Assembly: GCA_028867675.1 (NCBI GenBank)
Contig: JAGWGA010000003.1
Coordinates: 1 to 64,000 of the forward strand
Source: Nitrososphaerota archaeon
GTDB lineage: Archaea; Thermoproteota; Nitrososphaeria; Nitrososphaerales; Nitrosopumilaceae
Reading direction: 5' to 3'
Length of the DNA stretch: 64,000 bases
The translations under genes and the position numbers were made by a program. The notes under the pieces are model-generated. The model was not told the DNA's origin, did no database searches, and saw nothing but the letters and a program-made list of their open reading frames with translations. The first letter of the stretch is position 1. Every line of letters begins with the position of its first letter. Positions 16,357 through 26,139 of the stretch are shown piece by piece.

Positions 16357-16914
16357 CTATTGGGCCGTAACCATCTTGACAGCCCCTATCCTTGCGAGTC
16401 CCTTGTCGGTAATCTTGTAAGTAAAGGGCTTAGTTGACATGTCTCTCTCCACTAAATCATCCTCAAAAAGCTTCTTTAGCATACGTGATGTATGCTCTCT
16501 AGTCCTTCCTATTGTGACTTGGATGTCACGTGATGTCATTGGTTTCTCTGTGATTAATCGTAATACGTAGTCTGTAGCATTTCCAAAGTGCATATTTTGT
16601 ATTCTCTCCTTTGGTTTCTCTTCTTTTATTATGACTTGGGATTCTGGCTGCACTTTTTGCTCCTTTGGCTTGGTAATTTGTGCCTGAGGAATTTCCTGAG
16701 TTTCTTGTGCCATTTCCATTGAATCTAGACGAATTTTCATATCAATTAGCAAATTTTCATAATATTGTAAGCGCTCTGTTAGAATTTTTGCATTTTCTGA
16801 CTCTGATACCAAGCGTGGCTTGACCTTGTTGTATATGCTAACAGCTGCTAGACCACCAATAAATGATGCAAACACACCTAAAATCACTCCCACATCTGGG
16901 ATATCTACTAACAT
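16357..16914 (-). CDS. Membrane-anchored winged-helix regulator
   Basis: The 185-residue protein has three parts. A single N-terminal transmembrane helix comes first (about 8-28, VGVILGVFASFIGGLAAVSI). A charged coiled coil and Gln/Lys/Pro-rich linker follow (about 35-105). The C-terminus is a MarR/ArsR-type winged helix (about 108-180: YVLRLITEKPMTSRDIQVTI, then a recognition helix REHTSRMLKKL and a wing FTYKITDKG). This layout tethers a DNA-binding head to the membrane. I use the ATG at 16914 rather than the GTG at 16917. The signal and targets are unknown. Confidence 0.8.
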   Translation of the reverse strand: MLVDIPDVGVILGVFASFIGGLAAVSIYNKVKPRLVSESENAKILTERLQYYENLLIDMKIRLDSMEMAQETQEIPQAQITKPKEQKVQPESQVIIKEEKPKERIQNMHFGNATDYVLRLITEKPMTSRDIQVTIGRTREHTSRMLKKLFEDDLVERDMSTKPFTYKITDKGLARIGAVKMVTAQ

Positions 16915-17049
16915 CACGGTATGTGGTTAAATGATGTGATTTATCATATTTGAGTAAAATTATTTTACACCTTACACATCTATAACAAACACAATTTATC
17001 ACAATATATCACAACCTTCTCTAAATCTATGCCTGATTTTGAACCTAAA

Positions 17050-17412
17050 TTAGAGCTTACAGGTCCTATCTAGTAACATTTGTATCACATTCATGACTTC
17101 CTGCTCACGTTCAGGAAAAACATCACTACTTTTTATCACAGAAATTTGTTCGGAGAGACGATTTATCACATCCATATCATCAATAGAAAGGACGCCTAGG
17201 CTTCTAAGAAGGATCCATGAGTAGCACAGTGCAATTAACTTCTCTCTAGATTGGTTTACTTGACGATAAAACGCCCCTTTACTGATAGTAAACTGGGAGT
17301 CGGCAAGGTTCTTACGTTTTAAAATAATTTCAATTTGTCTTTCAGTAAATAGAGATTTTTCTATAATTTGCCTAATAATATTACTAAATTTATCATCAGG
17401 GAGTTTGCTCAT
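17050..17412 (-). CDS. Conserved helical protein, unknown function
   Basis: The 120-residue product from the ATG at 17412 is all-helical by eye. It begins MSKLPDDKFSNIIRQIIEKS. A basic helix-turn-like part (FTERQIEIILKRKNLADSQF) is followed by KGAFYRQVNQSREKLIALCYSW. The ISKGAFYRQVNQSR part could act as a recognition helix, so DNA binding is a reasonable guess, not shown. The longer frame from 17442 is less likely because TTTAATTG lies about 25-30 bp before 17412. Divergent from GGGPS; the region upstream has no other gene. Confidence 0.7.
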   Translation of the reverse strand: MSKLPDDKFSNIIRQIIEKSLFTERQIEIILKRKNLADSQFTISKGAFYRQVNQSREKLIALCYSWILLRSLGVLSIDDMDVINRLSEQISVIKSSDVFPEREQEVMNVIQMLLDRTCKL

Positions 17413-17477
17413 AGCTATACAAATCTGTATGACTTTCATCAATTAAACTTTTAATCAATAGACAATCAACCCTTCCT

Positions 17478-18227
17478 ATGCATGAGACAGAAAAATATCT
17501 TCACACTTCTAGGAAGAAAAAGGGAACACTTCTCTTTGTATTAATCGACTCTGAAAACGCTGCAGGCAAGTCTGCTTCAAGCTTGGCAAAAGAAGCTGAG
17601 AAAAATGGAGCCTCGGCAGTTCTAGTTGGTGGCTCGTCTGCTACTGATCAACTAACCATGACTGAGACAGTAGCTAGCATCAAAAAGGTAGTCAAGATTC
17701 CTGTTATATTATTCCCAGGAAACGTTACAGGTGTTGTTCCTGGCGCAGATGCTATACTGTTTAGTTCACTTCTCAACTCGGATAATCCTTACTTTATCTC
17801 TCAGGCACAAGCCTTGGGAGCTCCAAGTGTTCTAAAATTTGGCCTTGAGGCACTTCCAACAGCCTATATCATCATAGGTGAGGGAACTACCGTTTGGCAT
17901 GTAGGCTCTGTACGAACAATCCCCTTTGACAAGCCAGGTTTGGCAGTTATGTATGCTCTCTCTGCCCAATTCATGGGTATGCGCTTTGTGTATCTAGAAG
18001 CAGGCTCTGGGGCAAAATCCAACATACCTCCTGAGCTGGTAGCAGCTGTGAGAAAGCTCTTCAAGGGATTTCTAATCGTAGGAGGAGGCATTCGTAGCCC
18101 AAAGACTGCAGAACAGATAGCAAAAGCGGGTGCAGACGCCATTGTAATTGGGACTTTCATCGAAAAAGGTGGAAGCTTTAAGACAATTTCCGATATCGTA
18201 AAAGCCATCCAATCTGTAAGGAAATAA
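17478..18227 (+). CDS. Geranylgeranylglyceryl phosphate synthase (GGGPS)
   Basis: The 249-residue TIM-barrel prenyltransferase makes the first ether bond of archaeal lipids, joining geranylgeranyl diphosphate to sn-glycerol-1-phosphate. Visible family signatures are VLIDSENAAGK near the N-terminus, LVGGSSATDQ, VILFPGNVTGV, YLEAGSGAKSN (the G1P-binding region) and LIVGGGIRSPKTAEQIAKAGAD (phosphate-binding loop). The DP2 gene begins one base after its stop, so the two are almost certainly co-transcribed: lipid synthesis is coupled here to replication. Confidence 0.95.
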   Translation: MHETEKYLHTSRKKKGTLLFVLIDSENAAGKSASSLAKEAEKNGASAVLVGGSSATDQLTMTETVASIKKVVKIPVILFPGNVTGVVPGADAILFSSLLNSDNPYFISQAQALGAPSVLKFGLEALPTAYIIIGEGTTVWHVGSVRTIPFDKPGLAVMYALSAQFMGMRFVYLEAGSGAKSNIPPELVAAVRKLFKGFLIVGGGIRSPKTAEQIAKAGADAIVIGTFIEKGGSFKTISDIVKAIQSVRK

Positions 18228-18228
18228 C

Positions 18229-21200
18229 ATGTCAGAAAATCTTGCATTAAGACTAAAAGAAGTCCCAATGCCTCAAGACTATTTTGACTATTATACAAAA
18301 TTATCAGAAGGCGTATTTACTATATTTGAGCAAGCTGCAGCTGCAAAAGCTACGCTTGCCGACTCCTCAGGAATGGTAGAGCCAAAGATTGCATTTGATC
18401 TTGCAGACCGTGTATCAAAAATGCACGACATTGATGTTACAGATAATCTTCGAGCTTTAATCCAAAATACTCCAAAGGAGCTTGCTGCGTTAAAACTTGC
18501 AGAAGATATTGCCTCAGGAAAATACTCTGGTCCAGATACTGATCTTCAAACAAAACTTGACCTTGCCGTTCGTGTGGCATTGGCCATAGTGACTGAAGGT
18601 GTTACTATTGCTCCCCTTCAAGGAATCAGTGAGGTAAAAATCAAGAAAAACGCAGACGGCTCTGAATATCTCTCTGTATCATTTGCAGGTCCAATTAGAT
18701 CAGCTGGTGGTACAGAAGCTGCAGCTACAATGTTAATTGCAGACCATGTGAGAAAAATTGCAGGACTTGGAAAGTTCCAGGCCAATTCATTCGATGATGA
18801 GACTGGAAGATTTGTTGAAGAACTTCGAGTATACGAAAGAGAGGTTGGAAGTTTCCAGTTTCATGTTCCTGATCAAGATGTTGTAAGTGTAATCTCAAAT
18901 TTACCAGTTGAGATTGATGGAGTAGATACTGACTTGGTAGAGATTGTAAGCCATAGAAACATGGTACGAATTAGTACCAATAGAGTTCGAGGAGGAGCCC
19001 TTCGTGTACTAAATGATGGATTGATTGGAAGGTCTCGTAAACTGCTAAAACTTATAGAATTGTACAAACTTGACGGCTGGGACTGGCTAAAAGACCTCAA
19101 GGGGGCAATCCAGACTGGAGACGCTGATGCAGCAGCCCATAGAATGAGAGAAGTCATAACGGGAAGGTCTGTTCTCTCCATGCCTAAGAAACTAGGTGGA
19201 TTTAGGCTCAGATACGGCCGTGCGTGCAATACTGGGTTTGCGTCAATTGGGATACATCCTGTAGTTGCAGAGATTTTGGATCATGCAATAGCTGTTGGAA
19301 CCCAGATCAAACTAGACATTCCTGGTAAGGCCTCAACTGTAGCCTTTGTAGATTCAATTGACACGCCAATTGTTAGACTAACAAACGGTAATGTTGTAAA
19401 AATCAAAGATGTATCTCATGGAATATCTCTCAAACCACAAATTGCAAAAATTTTGCATCTTGGTGACATTTTGATAAGTTATGGAGATTTTCTTGAAAAC
19501 AATGCAGAGCTTGTACCAACTGGATATGTTGAAGAATTTTGGGCCCAGGAACTAAAAGATAAGGTACTAAAATACGAGCCAAACGATACTGAACTTTTAA
19601 GCTATGAAAATAAAATCCCTGATCTTGAAGAAGCATTTAGAATATCACTAAACTTTGGAATCGGTCTTCATCCAAAATATCTTTACTATTGGGATCAAAT
19701 TACATCTGATGAACTTGAATCAATTCTAAAACCACAACAAGTAGAATCAGACTTGATAATTTATTCAATTGATGCAAAAGATGTTTTGGAAAAACTTGGT
19801 GTTCCACATGAGGTTACAGGAAATACAATACTTTTGAAAAATTTAGAATCCAAGATATTTTTTTATTTATTATTTAGAAAACCAATCCAACTTGAAAAAG
19901 ACCTGACCGTTCCTCAGATTATAACCCAGTCATCTGGAATTAAAATTCCAAATAAATTCTCAACATCTATAGGAGTACGAGTTGGAAGACCTGAAAAAGC
20001 TGCACTACGAAAGATGAAGCCTCCCGTTCATACTCTATTTCCCGTTGGGAATAAAGGAGGAGCATCACGTGATCTACTAAAAGCAGCCAAGCAGCCAAAC
20101 TTTTACTGCAACATCTACAATAGATTTTGTAAAAATTGTAACGTTCCTTGCATCAGTATAGCATGTCCAAAATGTCATGAAAAAACAAGTACCATCTACA
20201 TTTGTAAAAAATGCAGAGACGAGCTTGACACCAACTATTGCTCAAAATGCAAGTCCCGTGCATATGGTCACTCGTATCGCTCATTTCCTCTCAAGGACCT
20301 CCTAAATGCCGCTCAAGAAAGGACTGGATTTAGAGCTCAAGAGCCATTCAAGGGCGTAAAGGAGCTAATAAACCAAGACAGAGTGCCTGAACCACTTGAA
20401 AAAGGCCTTATAAGACAAAGCCTTGGACTTAATGTATTCAAAGATGGAACAATTAGATTTGATGCAACAAATGCTCCGCTGTCACACTTTAAACCATCAT
20501 GGATTGGAACAACACCACAAAAACTAATCGAACTTGGATATACACATGATATCGAAGGCAAGCCACTTGAAAACTCGCATCAAGACATTGAACTTCGAGT
20601 CCAAGATGTTATAATTCCAAAAGAATGTGGAGATAGTCTTGTTTTTGTTTGTCAATATATTGATAGAGAACTTGCAAAACTTTTTGGTGCTGCTCCATTT
20701 TACAATGTTAAATCTACTGAAGATCTTGTAGGACATCTAATCATTGGTCTTGCACCACATACATCAGTTGGTATAGTTGGAAGAATTATCGGATACACTA
20801 ACACACAGGTATGTCTTGGAACTGCAGTTTGGCATTCTGCAAAAAGACGTGATGCTGACGGTGATGCAGATTCTATAATGTTACTAATGGACAGTCTGCT
20901 AAACTTTTCAAGATTATTTTTATCAGATAGAATTGGTGGACTGATGGACGCACCACTACTTGTTCAGCCAATCGTAATTCCTCAAGAGGTACAAAGACAG
21001 GCACACAACTATGAAGTAGTCAAGGCATATCCATTATCATTTTTTGAAGCTACCTTGAGAAAAGACAAGGCAAGTGAAATCAAAGATGTTGAAATTTTAA
21101 AATCAAGACTAGAGACAGAAAGACAATTTCTAGGACATGACTGTACACATGTTACATCTACACTTACAACATCAAAATCGCGTAGTGCTTATTCTACTCT

Positions 21201-21603
21201 TGGCTCGTTGCTTGAAAAACTTGACATGCAGATTCGAACTGCCGATATCATAAACGCAGTAGACCCAAGTGAGGTCGTATCAATGGTGATGACAACTCAC
21301 TTACTTCCTGATATAATGGGCAACTTGAGAGCCTATTCTGGACAGTCATTTAGATGCACTGCATGTGGTGCAAGCTATAGGAGAATTCCTCTGGTTGGAA
21401 AATGTCTTGAATGTGGACATGAATTGATCCAAACAATATCTAGACCTTCTGTGCAAAAATATCTAAAACTTGCAAGAAGAATGCTTAACAAGTATACTAT
21501 AGCACCATATCTTAGAGGACGTGTGCTTTCTTTATTGGATGAACTAGAACTCGTATTTGGCAAAGAAGAAAGTAGTCAGTCTATACTAACAGACTTTGCT
21601 TAA
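18229..21603 (+). CDS. polC: DNA polymerase D large subunit (DP2)
   Basis: This is the catalytic subunit of PolD, with 1124 residues. GGFRLRYGRACNTGF lies in the N-terminal half. A cluster of Cys-x2-Cys knuckles sits at about 640-685 (CKNC, CPKC, CKKCRDEL, CSKCKSR), and a second zinc knuckle near the C-terminus (CTACGASY, CLECGHEL). The catalytic segment is KRRDADGDADSIMLLMD (about 875-890), where Asp residues hold magnesium in the two-barrel polymerase. Some archaea carry inteins in DP2; none is present here. It follows GGGPS by one base and overlaps the convergent SHMT gene by 4 bp. Confidence 0.97.
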   Translation: MSENLALRLKEVPMPQDYFDYYTKLSEGVFTIFEQAAAAKATLADSSGMVEPKIAFDLADRVSKMHDIDVTDNLRALIQNTPKELAALKLAEDIASGKYSGPDTDLQTKLDLAVRVALAIVTEGVTIAPLQGISEVKIKKNADGSEYLSVSFAGPIRSAGGTEAAATMLIADHVRKIAGLGKFQANSFDDETGRFVEELRVYEREVGSFQFHVPDQDVVSVISNLPVEIDGVDTDLVEIVSHRNMVRISTNRVRGGALRVLNDGLIGRSRKLLKLIELYKLDGWDWLKDLKGAIQTGDADAAAHRMREVITGRSVLSMPKKLGGFRLRYGRACNTGFASIGIHPVVAEILDHAIAVGTQIKLDIPGKASTVAFVDSIDTPIVRLTNGNVVKIKDVSHGISLKPQIAKILHLGDILISYGDFLENNAELVPTGYVEEFWAQELKDKVLKYEPNDTELLSYENKIPDLEEAFRISLNFGIGLHPKYLYYWDQITSDELESILKPQQVESDLIIYSIDAKDVLEKLGVPHEVTGNTILLKNLESKIFFYLLFRKPIQLEKDLTVPQIITQSSGIKIPNKFSTSIGVRVGRPEKAALRKMKPPVHTLFPVGNKGGASRDLLKAAKQPNFYCNIYNRFCKNCNVPCISIACPKCHEKTSTIYICKKCRDELDTNYCSKCKSRAYGHSYRSFPLKDLLNAAQERTGFRAQEPFKGVKELINQDRVPEPLEKGLIRQSLGLNVFKDGTIRFDATNAPLSHFKPSWIGTTPQKLIELGYTHDIEGKPLENSHQDIELRVQDVIIPKECGDSLVFVCQYIDRELAKLFGAAPFYNVKSTEDLVGHLIIGLAPHTSVGIVGRIIGYTNTQVCLGTAVWHSAKRRDADGDADSIMLLMDSLLNFSRLFLSDRIGGLMDAPLLVQPIVIPQEVQRQAHNYEVVKAYPLSFFEATLRKDKASEIKDVEILKSRLETERQFLGHDCTHVTSTLTTSKSRSAYSTLGSLLEKLDMQIRTADIINAVDPSEVVSMVMTTHLLPDIMGNLRAYSGQSFRCTACGASYRRIPLVGKCLECGHELIQTISRPSVQKYLKLARRMLNKYTIAPYLRGRVLSLLDELELVFGKEESSQSILTDFA

Positions 21604-22919
21604 CGAATCTTGATGTAATCATATCCGCCATGCTTGCTTTCAAAGCAATAGCGGACCTTCTGAAAGTCTCTTCTAAACTTCTTGACTTGTTTTGCAATCT
21701 TTTTCTTATCTTTTTTATCTACAACAACTTTTTTGATAAATCCCGCAACTTCTTCCATATCTGATTCTTTCATTCCAAGTCGTGTCAATTCTGCAACACC
21801 AAGTCTCATTCCACCTGGATGGAAGTAGTTTCGTCCGGCCTTGATATCTCCTGGAATAAGTTGTCTGTTTACTATGATGTTTGCCTTTTCAAGATCTGCC
21901 TCAATTGTTCCACCATCACCAAATGAAAGTACATTTACTACAATCTGGTGAGATTGTGTAAATCCTCGTTTCTCACCAAGAACTGAAAATCCAGATGTAT
22001 GAAGAGCCTCTGCTAATGCTTTTGCATTCTTTATCACTTGAGATGCATATTTTTTACCAAACTCTAACATCTCTGCAAAAGCAATTGCCTTTCCTGCCAT
22101 GTGATGCAAGTGATGATTACTTGTCATTCCTGGAAATGTTGCCTTTTTGATAGCCTCACCATATTTTTCAAATGAACAAACCATTCCACCCTGTGGACCA
22201 AACAAAGTCTTGTGCGTACTCATTGTCATTGCATCTGCACCCTCTCTTAGAGGATCCTGAAACTTTCCACCTGCAATTAATCCTGCAACATGAGCACCAT
22301 CGTAATTAATGAACATGTTATACCCTTTTAGAAAATCTGCAAGTTCCTTTACTGGATGTGGGAACAAAAAGACTGAACCGCCAAACATTGCAAGCTTTGG
22401 AATTTTTCCAGATTTTTCAAGTTCTTGCACTTTTTGTTTTGTTTTATCGACATCAATTGACATCTCTTCAGCATCAAAGGGATAGAATTCAATATCCAAA
22501 CCGTGGACTAGACCTGCAGTACCTGCGTGTTCTTTCTTACCATGTGATATGTGGCCACCAGATGGAATTGAAGGAGCAAGCATTGTATCTCCTGGATTTG
22601 AAAATGCGGAATAGATAGCTAAATTTGCAACAACACCGGAAATTGGTCTTACATCTACAAACTCTGCCTTGAAAAGTTTCTTTGCAAGTTCCATGCACTT
22701 GAATTCTACTTTGTCAATGTATATGCAACCTGCATATACTCGCTCACCTGGCCAGCCTTCAGCATATCTGTTGGCAAAATCAGAGACTGTTGCCTCTCGA
22801 ACTGCAGGACTTGTAACATTTTCACTTGCAATTAGTGGAATAGAATCTGCAAACCATTGATTATGAGTCTTAAGCATTGAAAGTACTTCGTTGTAAGATG
22901 ATCGCGGTGAACCCGACAT
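21600..22919 (-). CDS. glyA: Serine hydroxymethyltransferase
   Basis: This 439-residue PLP enzyme interconverts serine and glycine with a one-carbon carrier. It has the family start IPLIASENVTSPAV, substrate-loop YAEGWPGERVYAGC, and NYDGAHVAGLIAGG. The PLP lysine is in MTMSTHKTLFGPQGG (about residue 238). A lysine-rich C-terminal helix (KKVVVDKKDKKKIAKQVKKF) is longer than in bacteria. TATA-like sequence lies within the 128 bp shared with the divergent thermosome promoter. Confidence 0.96.
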   Translation of the reverse strand: MSGSPRSSYNEVLSMLKTHNQWFADSIPLIASENVTSPAVREATVSDFANRYAEGWPGERVYAGCIYIDKVEFKCMELAKKLFKAEFVDVRPISGVVANLAIYSAFSNPGDTMLAPSIPSGGHISHGKKEHAGTAGLVHGLDIEFYPFDAEEMSIDVDKTKQKVQELEKSGKIPKLAMFGGSVFLFPHPVKELADFLKGYNMFINYDGAHVAGLIAGGKFQDPLREGADAMTMSTHKTLFGPQGGMVCSFEKYGEAIKKATFPGMTSNHHLHHMAGKAIAFAEMLEFGKKYASQVIKNAKALAEALHTSGFSVLGEKRGFTQSHQIVVNVLSFGDGGTIEADLEKANIIVNRQLIPGDIKAGRNYFHPGGMRLGVAELTRLGMKESDMEEVAGFIKKVVVDKKDKKKIAKQVKKFRRDFQKVRYCFESKHGGYDYIKIR

Positions 22920-23047
22920 GTATAGTCCGGACAGTTTTCCTAATTTAAAAACATCGCTTGAGGTGGTGGTTGAAAATAATAAATTTCAAATGTAAATGGT
23001 TTTGATCTACATAAGACATAATAAGGGAAAATTGACCTCTTGCAAAT

Positions 23048-24748
23048 ATGTCTATTCAATCATCTTCAGGCGGTATCCCAGTTGTTATTCTAAAAGACGG
23101 TGCTCAACAAACCAAGGGTCGTGATGCTCAGAAAAATAACATTGCTGCAGCAAAACTGATCGCAGAAATTGTCCACTCTAGCCTTGGTCCAAGAGGAATG
23201 GACAAGATGTTAGTTGATTCTCTAGGAGATGTAACAATTACAAACGATGGTGCTACTATACTTAAAGAAATTGATGTCCAACATCCAGCAGCAAAGATGT
23301 TAGTTGAAATTTCAAAGGCAACTGATAATGAAGTAGGTGATGGAACAACATCAGCTGTTGTTCTAGCAGGTGCATTACTTGAAAATGCAGAATCTTTGAT
23401 TCTACAAGATGTACACCCAACAATTGTCGTTGATGGTTATAGAAAAGCTGCACAAAAAGCAGTAGAACTATTAGAAAAAATTGCAGACAAGGTAACAGCA
23501 ACTGACAAGGCCGTACTAGAAAGAATTGCAAGAACATCAATGCAAACAAAACTAGTCAGAAGAGACTCTGCAAATCTTGCAGAAATGATTGTAAAATCTG
23601 TAATTGCTGTAGCCGAGAAAAAAGATGACGGTTATCTAATTGACATTGATGATATCAAAGTAGAAAAGAAAGCAGGGGGTTCTATCAAAGACTGTACCAT
23701 TACTCAAGGAATTATTTTAGATAAAGAAGTTGTTCACAGCGGAATGCCAAAGAAAATTGATCATGCAAAGATTGCTCTAGTAAATAGCGCACTTGAGATT
23801 GACAAGACTGAGTTTGATGCGAAGATAAACATCACAAATCCGCAACAAATGAAATCATTTCTAGATGAAGAACAGCGAATGGTCAAAAATATGGTAGACA
23901 AGGTAATTGCATCAGGTGCAAATGTTCTGTTCTGCCAAAAGGGTATAGATGACATGGCTCAACACTATCTTGCTAAAGCAGGAATTCTAACAGTGAGAAG
24001 AATAAAAGAAAGTGATATGACAAAACTTGCAAAAGCAACAGGTGCAAGAATGATTAGCAATCTTGACGATTTATTTGAAAAAGATCTTGGTGCAGCACAA
24101 CTTGTAGAAGAAAGAAAAGTTGAAACTGACAAATGGGTCTTTGTAGAAGGTTGCAAGCATCCAAAGGCAGTTTCTTTGTTACTCAGAGGCGGTTCACAGA
24201 GAGTAGTTGATGAAGTAGAAAGATCAGTTCACGATGCATTAATGGTTGTCAAAGATGTGATGGAAAAGCCATTCATAGTAGCAGGTGGTGGTGCTCCAGA
24301 AACTTATGCTGCAACAAAACTACGAGAGTGGGCAAAAACACTTGAAGGTAGAGAACAACTTGCAGTAGAAAAATTTGCAGATTCACTTGAAGTAATTCCA
24401 ATTACACTTGCAGAAAATGCAGGAATGGATCCAATTGATACATTGGCATCATTACGATCAAAACAGATCCACGGAAACAAATGGACTGGCATTGATGTTA
24501 TGAAAGGAGTAGTTGCAAGTATGCATTCTACTGATATCTTTGAGCCACTCTCAGTTAAGATCCAAATTATTACATGCGCAACAGAAGCTGCATCAATGAT
24601 TCTAAGAATTGATGATGTAATTGCCACTGCCAAATCTGGCGGTGGTCCACCACCAGGAGCTGAAGGAATGGAAGGCATGGGCGGAATGGGTGGTATGGGA
24701 GGCATGGGCGGAATGGGTGGTATGGGTATGCCACCAATGGGCATGTAA
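23048..24748 (+). CDS. ths: Thermosome (group II chaperonin) subunit
   Basis: This 566-residue CCT/TRiC-like subunit has the ATP-binding GPRGMDKMLVD (about 52-62), the hydrolysis motif GDGTTS (about 96-101), and VAGGGAPE near 415. The C-terminal tail is a run of Gly-Gly-Met repeats pointing into the folding cavity, ending MPPMGM. It assembles into a double-ring cage that folds cytosolic proteins. A single subunit gene is present here; further paralogues may be elsewhere. With CDC48, Hsp20 and parvulin the window holds four proteostasis genes. Confidence 0.98.
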   Translation: MSIQSSSGGIPVVILKDGAQQTKGRDAQKNNIAAAKLIAEIVHSSLGPRGMDKMLVDSLGDVTITNDGATILKEIDVQHPAAKMLVEISKATDNEVGDGTTSAVVLAGALLENAESLILQDVHPTIVVDGYRKAAQKAVELLEKIADKVTATDKAVLERIARTSMQTKLVRRDSANLAEMIVKSVIAVAEKKDDGYLIDIDDIKVEKKAGGSIKDCTITQGIILDKEVVHSGMPKKIDHAKIALVNSALEIDKTEFDAKINITNPQQMKSFLDEEQRMVKNMVDKVIASGANVLFCQKGIDDMAQHYLAKAGILTVRRIKESDMTKLAKATGARMISNLDDLFEKDLGAAQLVEERKVETDKWVFVEGCKHPKAVSLLLRGGSQRVVDEVERSVHDALMVVKDVMEKPFIVAGGGAPETYAATKLREWAKTLEGREQLAVEKFADSLEVIPITLAENAGMDPIDTLASLRSKQIHGNKWTGIDVMKGVVASMHSTDIFEPLSVKIQIITCATEAASMILRIDDVIATAKSGGGPPPGAEGMEGMGGMGGMGGMGGMGGMGMPPMGM

Positions 24749-24808
24749 TTAAAAAAAGTATACATCGTTCCCTCAAAGGTTTATTTGACTATTCTTAATA
24801 GGAATTTC

Positions 24809-25087
24809 ATGCAGTTAGGTGGAACTAAAATTCTAGCTGGTGCAAGATACATCTATCTAATAGCATTCTTTGCATTGCTCTCTGGAGCGTTCTATCCTAT
24901 AGTCACTCACAGCAGCTGGGACTTGGTAATTGAGGGAACATTGGTTCTCTTTGTAGGTCTTGCAGGAACTGTTTCAATTTACAAAGCAGCAACTGCTGAA
25001 AAACACAAGAAAGCATATCTCATTATTGGTCTAGTGATAACTTCAGTTGCATTGTTACTTGTGTACGGTGCAATAGGACGAATCTAA
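24809..25087 (+). CDS. Small three-span membrane protein, unknown
   Basis: From the ATG at 24809 the product has 92 residues and three predicted membrane helices: IYLIAFFALLSGAFYPIV, LVIEGTLVLFVGLAGTVSIY and AYLIIGLVITSVALLLVYG. Short charged loops separate them (KAATAEKHKK between the last two). The frame could open at a TTG at 24785; the ATG is preferred. I do not recognise a family. It follows the thermosome gene but has its own TATA-like TTTATTTG upstream. Confidence 0.75.
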   Translation: MQLGGTKILAGARYIYLIAFFALLSGAFYPIVTHSSWDLVIEGTLVLFVGLAGTVSIYKAATAEKHKKAYLIIGLVITSVALLLVYGAIGRI

Positions 25088-25244
25088 AATTAATTTTCCA
25101 AAAAAGACTCAATTAATACAATTATACTAACCAAATTGGTGTAGGGATTTTCTTAACCTAAAAAATAAGACTGTAGTAATTGGATACACTTCAGCGTTAG
25201 GTGCTTCTGCTCTTTTTGGTTCTGTTCCAACAATTGCAAAACCA

Positions 25245-26063
25245 ATGGTATCAAACATCAATATCTTACTTCTTTGCTCCTTTGCTTATCTTATTGCAGC
25301 TGTTACATTTACTCCAATAGCGCAAAAAACCCAAAGTGCATTTGTAAAAAAAGATTATTGGATATTGCTAGTTGTTTCTATTTGCGGTGCCACTCTAGCA
25401 CCTTTTTTGTATTTCGAAGGATTAAACCAAAGCAACGCTTCCGATACTTCGATTCTATCAAATGCAGAAATCGTATTTACTGTACTCTTGGCGTTAATCT
25501 TCTTCAAAGAACGACTAAGACCAATTGGTTTTGTAGCAGTCGGACTGGTCTTGTTTGGAGTTGCAATAGTTACATCTAATCTGCAAGTTTCAAGCTCTTT
25601 ATTTCAGATCAATACTGGACACTTGCTAATTATTGGCTCTACTGCTCTTTGGGCCTTAGATAATAATCTAAGCAGAATAATTTCAACCAGAGTAAATACG
25701 GCAAGACTTGTTCAGTTAAAATCTGCAATTGGTGGCACGATAATGCTTGGAATCATATTTGCTTTAGGGATACCATTGCAAATTTCTGCTCAACAGATAC
25801 CGTATCTGATTTTACTTTCTGTCCTAGGTTTTGGAGGTTCACTTTACTTTTTCCTACAGAGTCTAAAAAGAATAGGAACTATTCGAACTATAGCAATATT
25901 TTCCATGTCATCTGTTTTTGGTCTTGTATTTGCAGGAATTTTTCTGCATGAACAGATTAGTGCCTTTCAGATTATAGCAATTGTAATAATGCTAACTGGA
26001 ATCTATTTGATCAACAGAAAAGAAAGCATGAAACATCCAGAATCGACAAGCTTTGGGTTCTAG
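25245..26063 (+). CDS. EamA/DMT-family transporter (start codon unresolved)
   Basis: The membrane protein has about ten helices in two EamA halves, the second at about 125-260 and ending in the positively charged INRKESMKH tail. The family exports metabolites such as amino acids or nucleosides; the substrate cannot be inferred. The only ATG (25245) is oddly placed: the same frame stays open upstream to 25131 and encodes TSALGASALFGSVPTIAKP, the typical first EamA helix, yet contains no ATG, GTG or TTG. The real start may be a rare codon such as the ATT at 25179, or a frameshift may exist. Confidence 0.8.
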   Translation: MVSNINILLLCSFAYLIAAVTFTPIAQKTQSAFVKKDYWILLVVSICGATLAPFLYFEGLNQSNASDTSILSNAEIVFTVLLALIFFKERLRPIGFVAVGLVLFGVAIVTSNLQVSSSLFQINTGHLLIIGSTALWALDNNLSRIISTRVNTARLVQLKSAIGGTIMLGIIFALGIPLQISAQQIPYLILLSVLGFGGSLYFFLQSLKRIGTIRTIAIFSMSSVFGLVFAGIFLHEQISAFQIIAIVIMLTGIYLINRKESMKHPESTSFGF

Positions 26064-26139
26064 CATAACACTATACACTATTACAAGAAATCTTTATCAA
26101 AAAAGTAGGTAATTTCATATTCTAATGTAATATTGAACC

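Noticed and set aside
24670-24745. Short tandem DNA repeat resembling a CRISPR or minisatellite
   Set aside because: It encodes the GGM repeat of the thermosome C-terminus; the repeat is in frame and expected for the family.
24304-24765. Pro/Ile-rich minus-strand frame of 153 codons
   Set aside because: It is the complement of the Gly-Gly-Met tail and upstream coding sequence of the thermosome gene, with no independent support.
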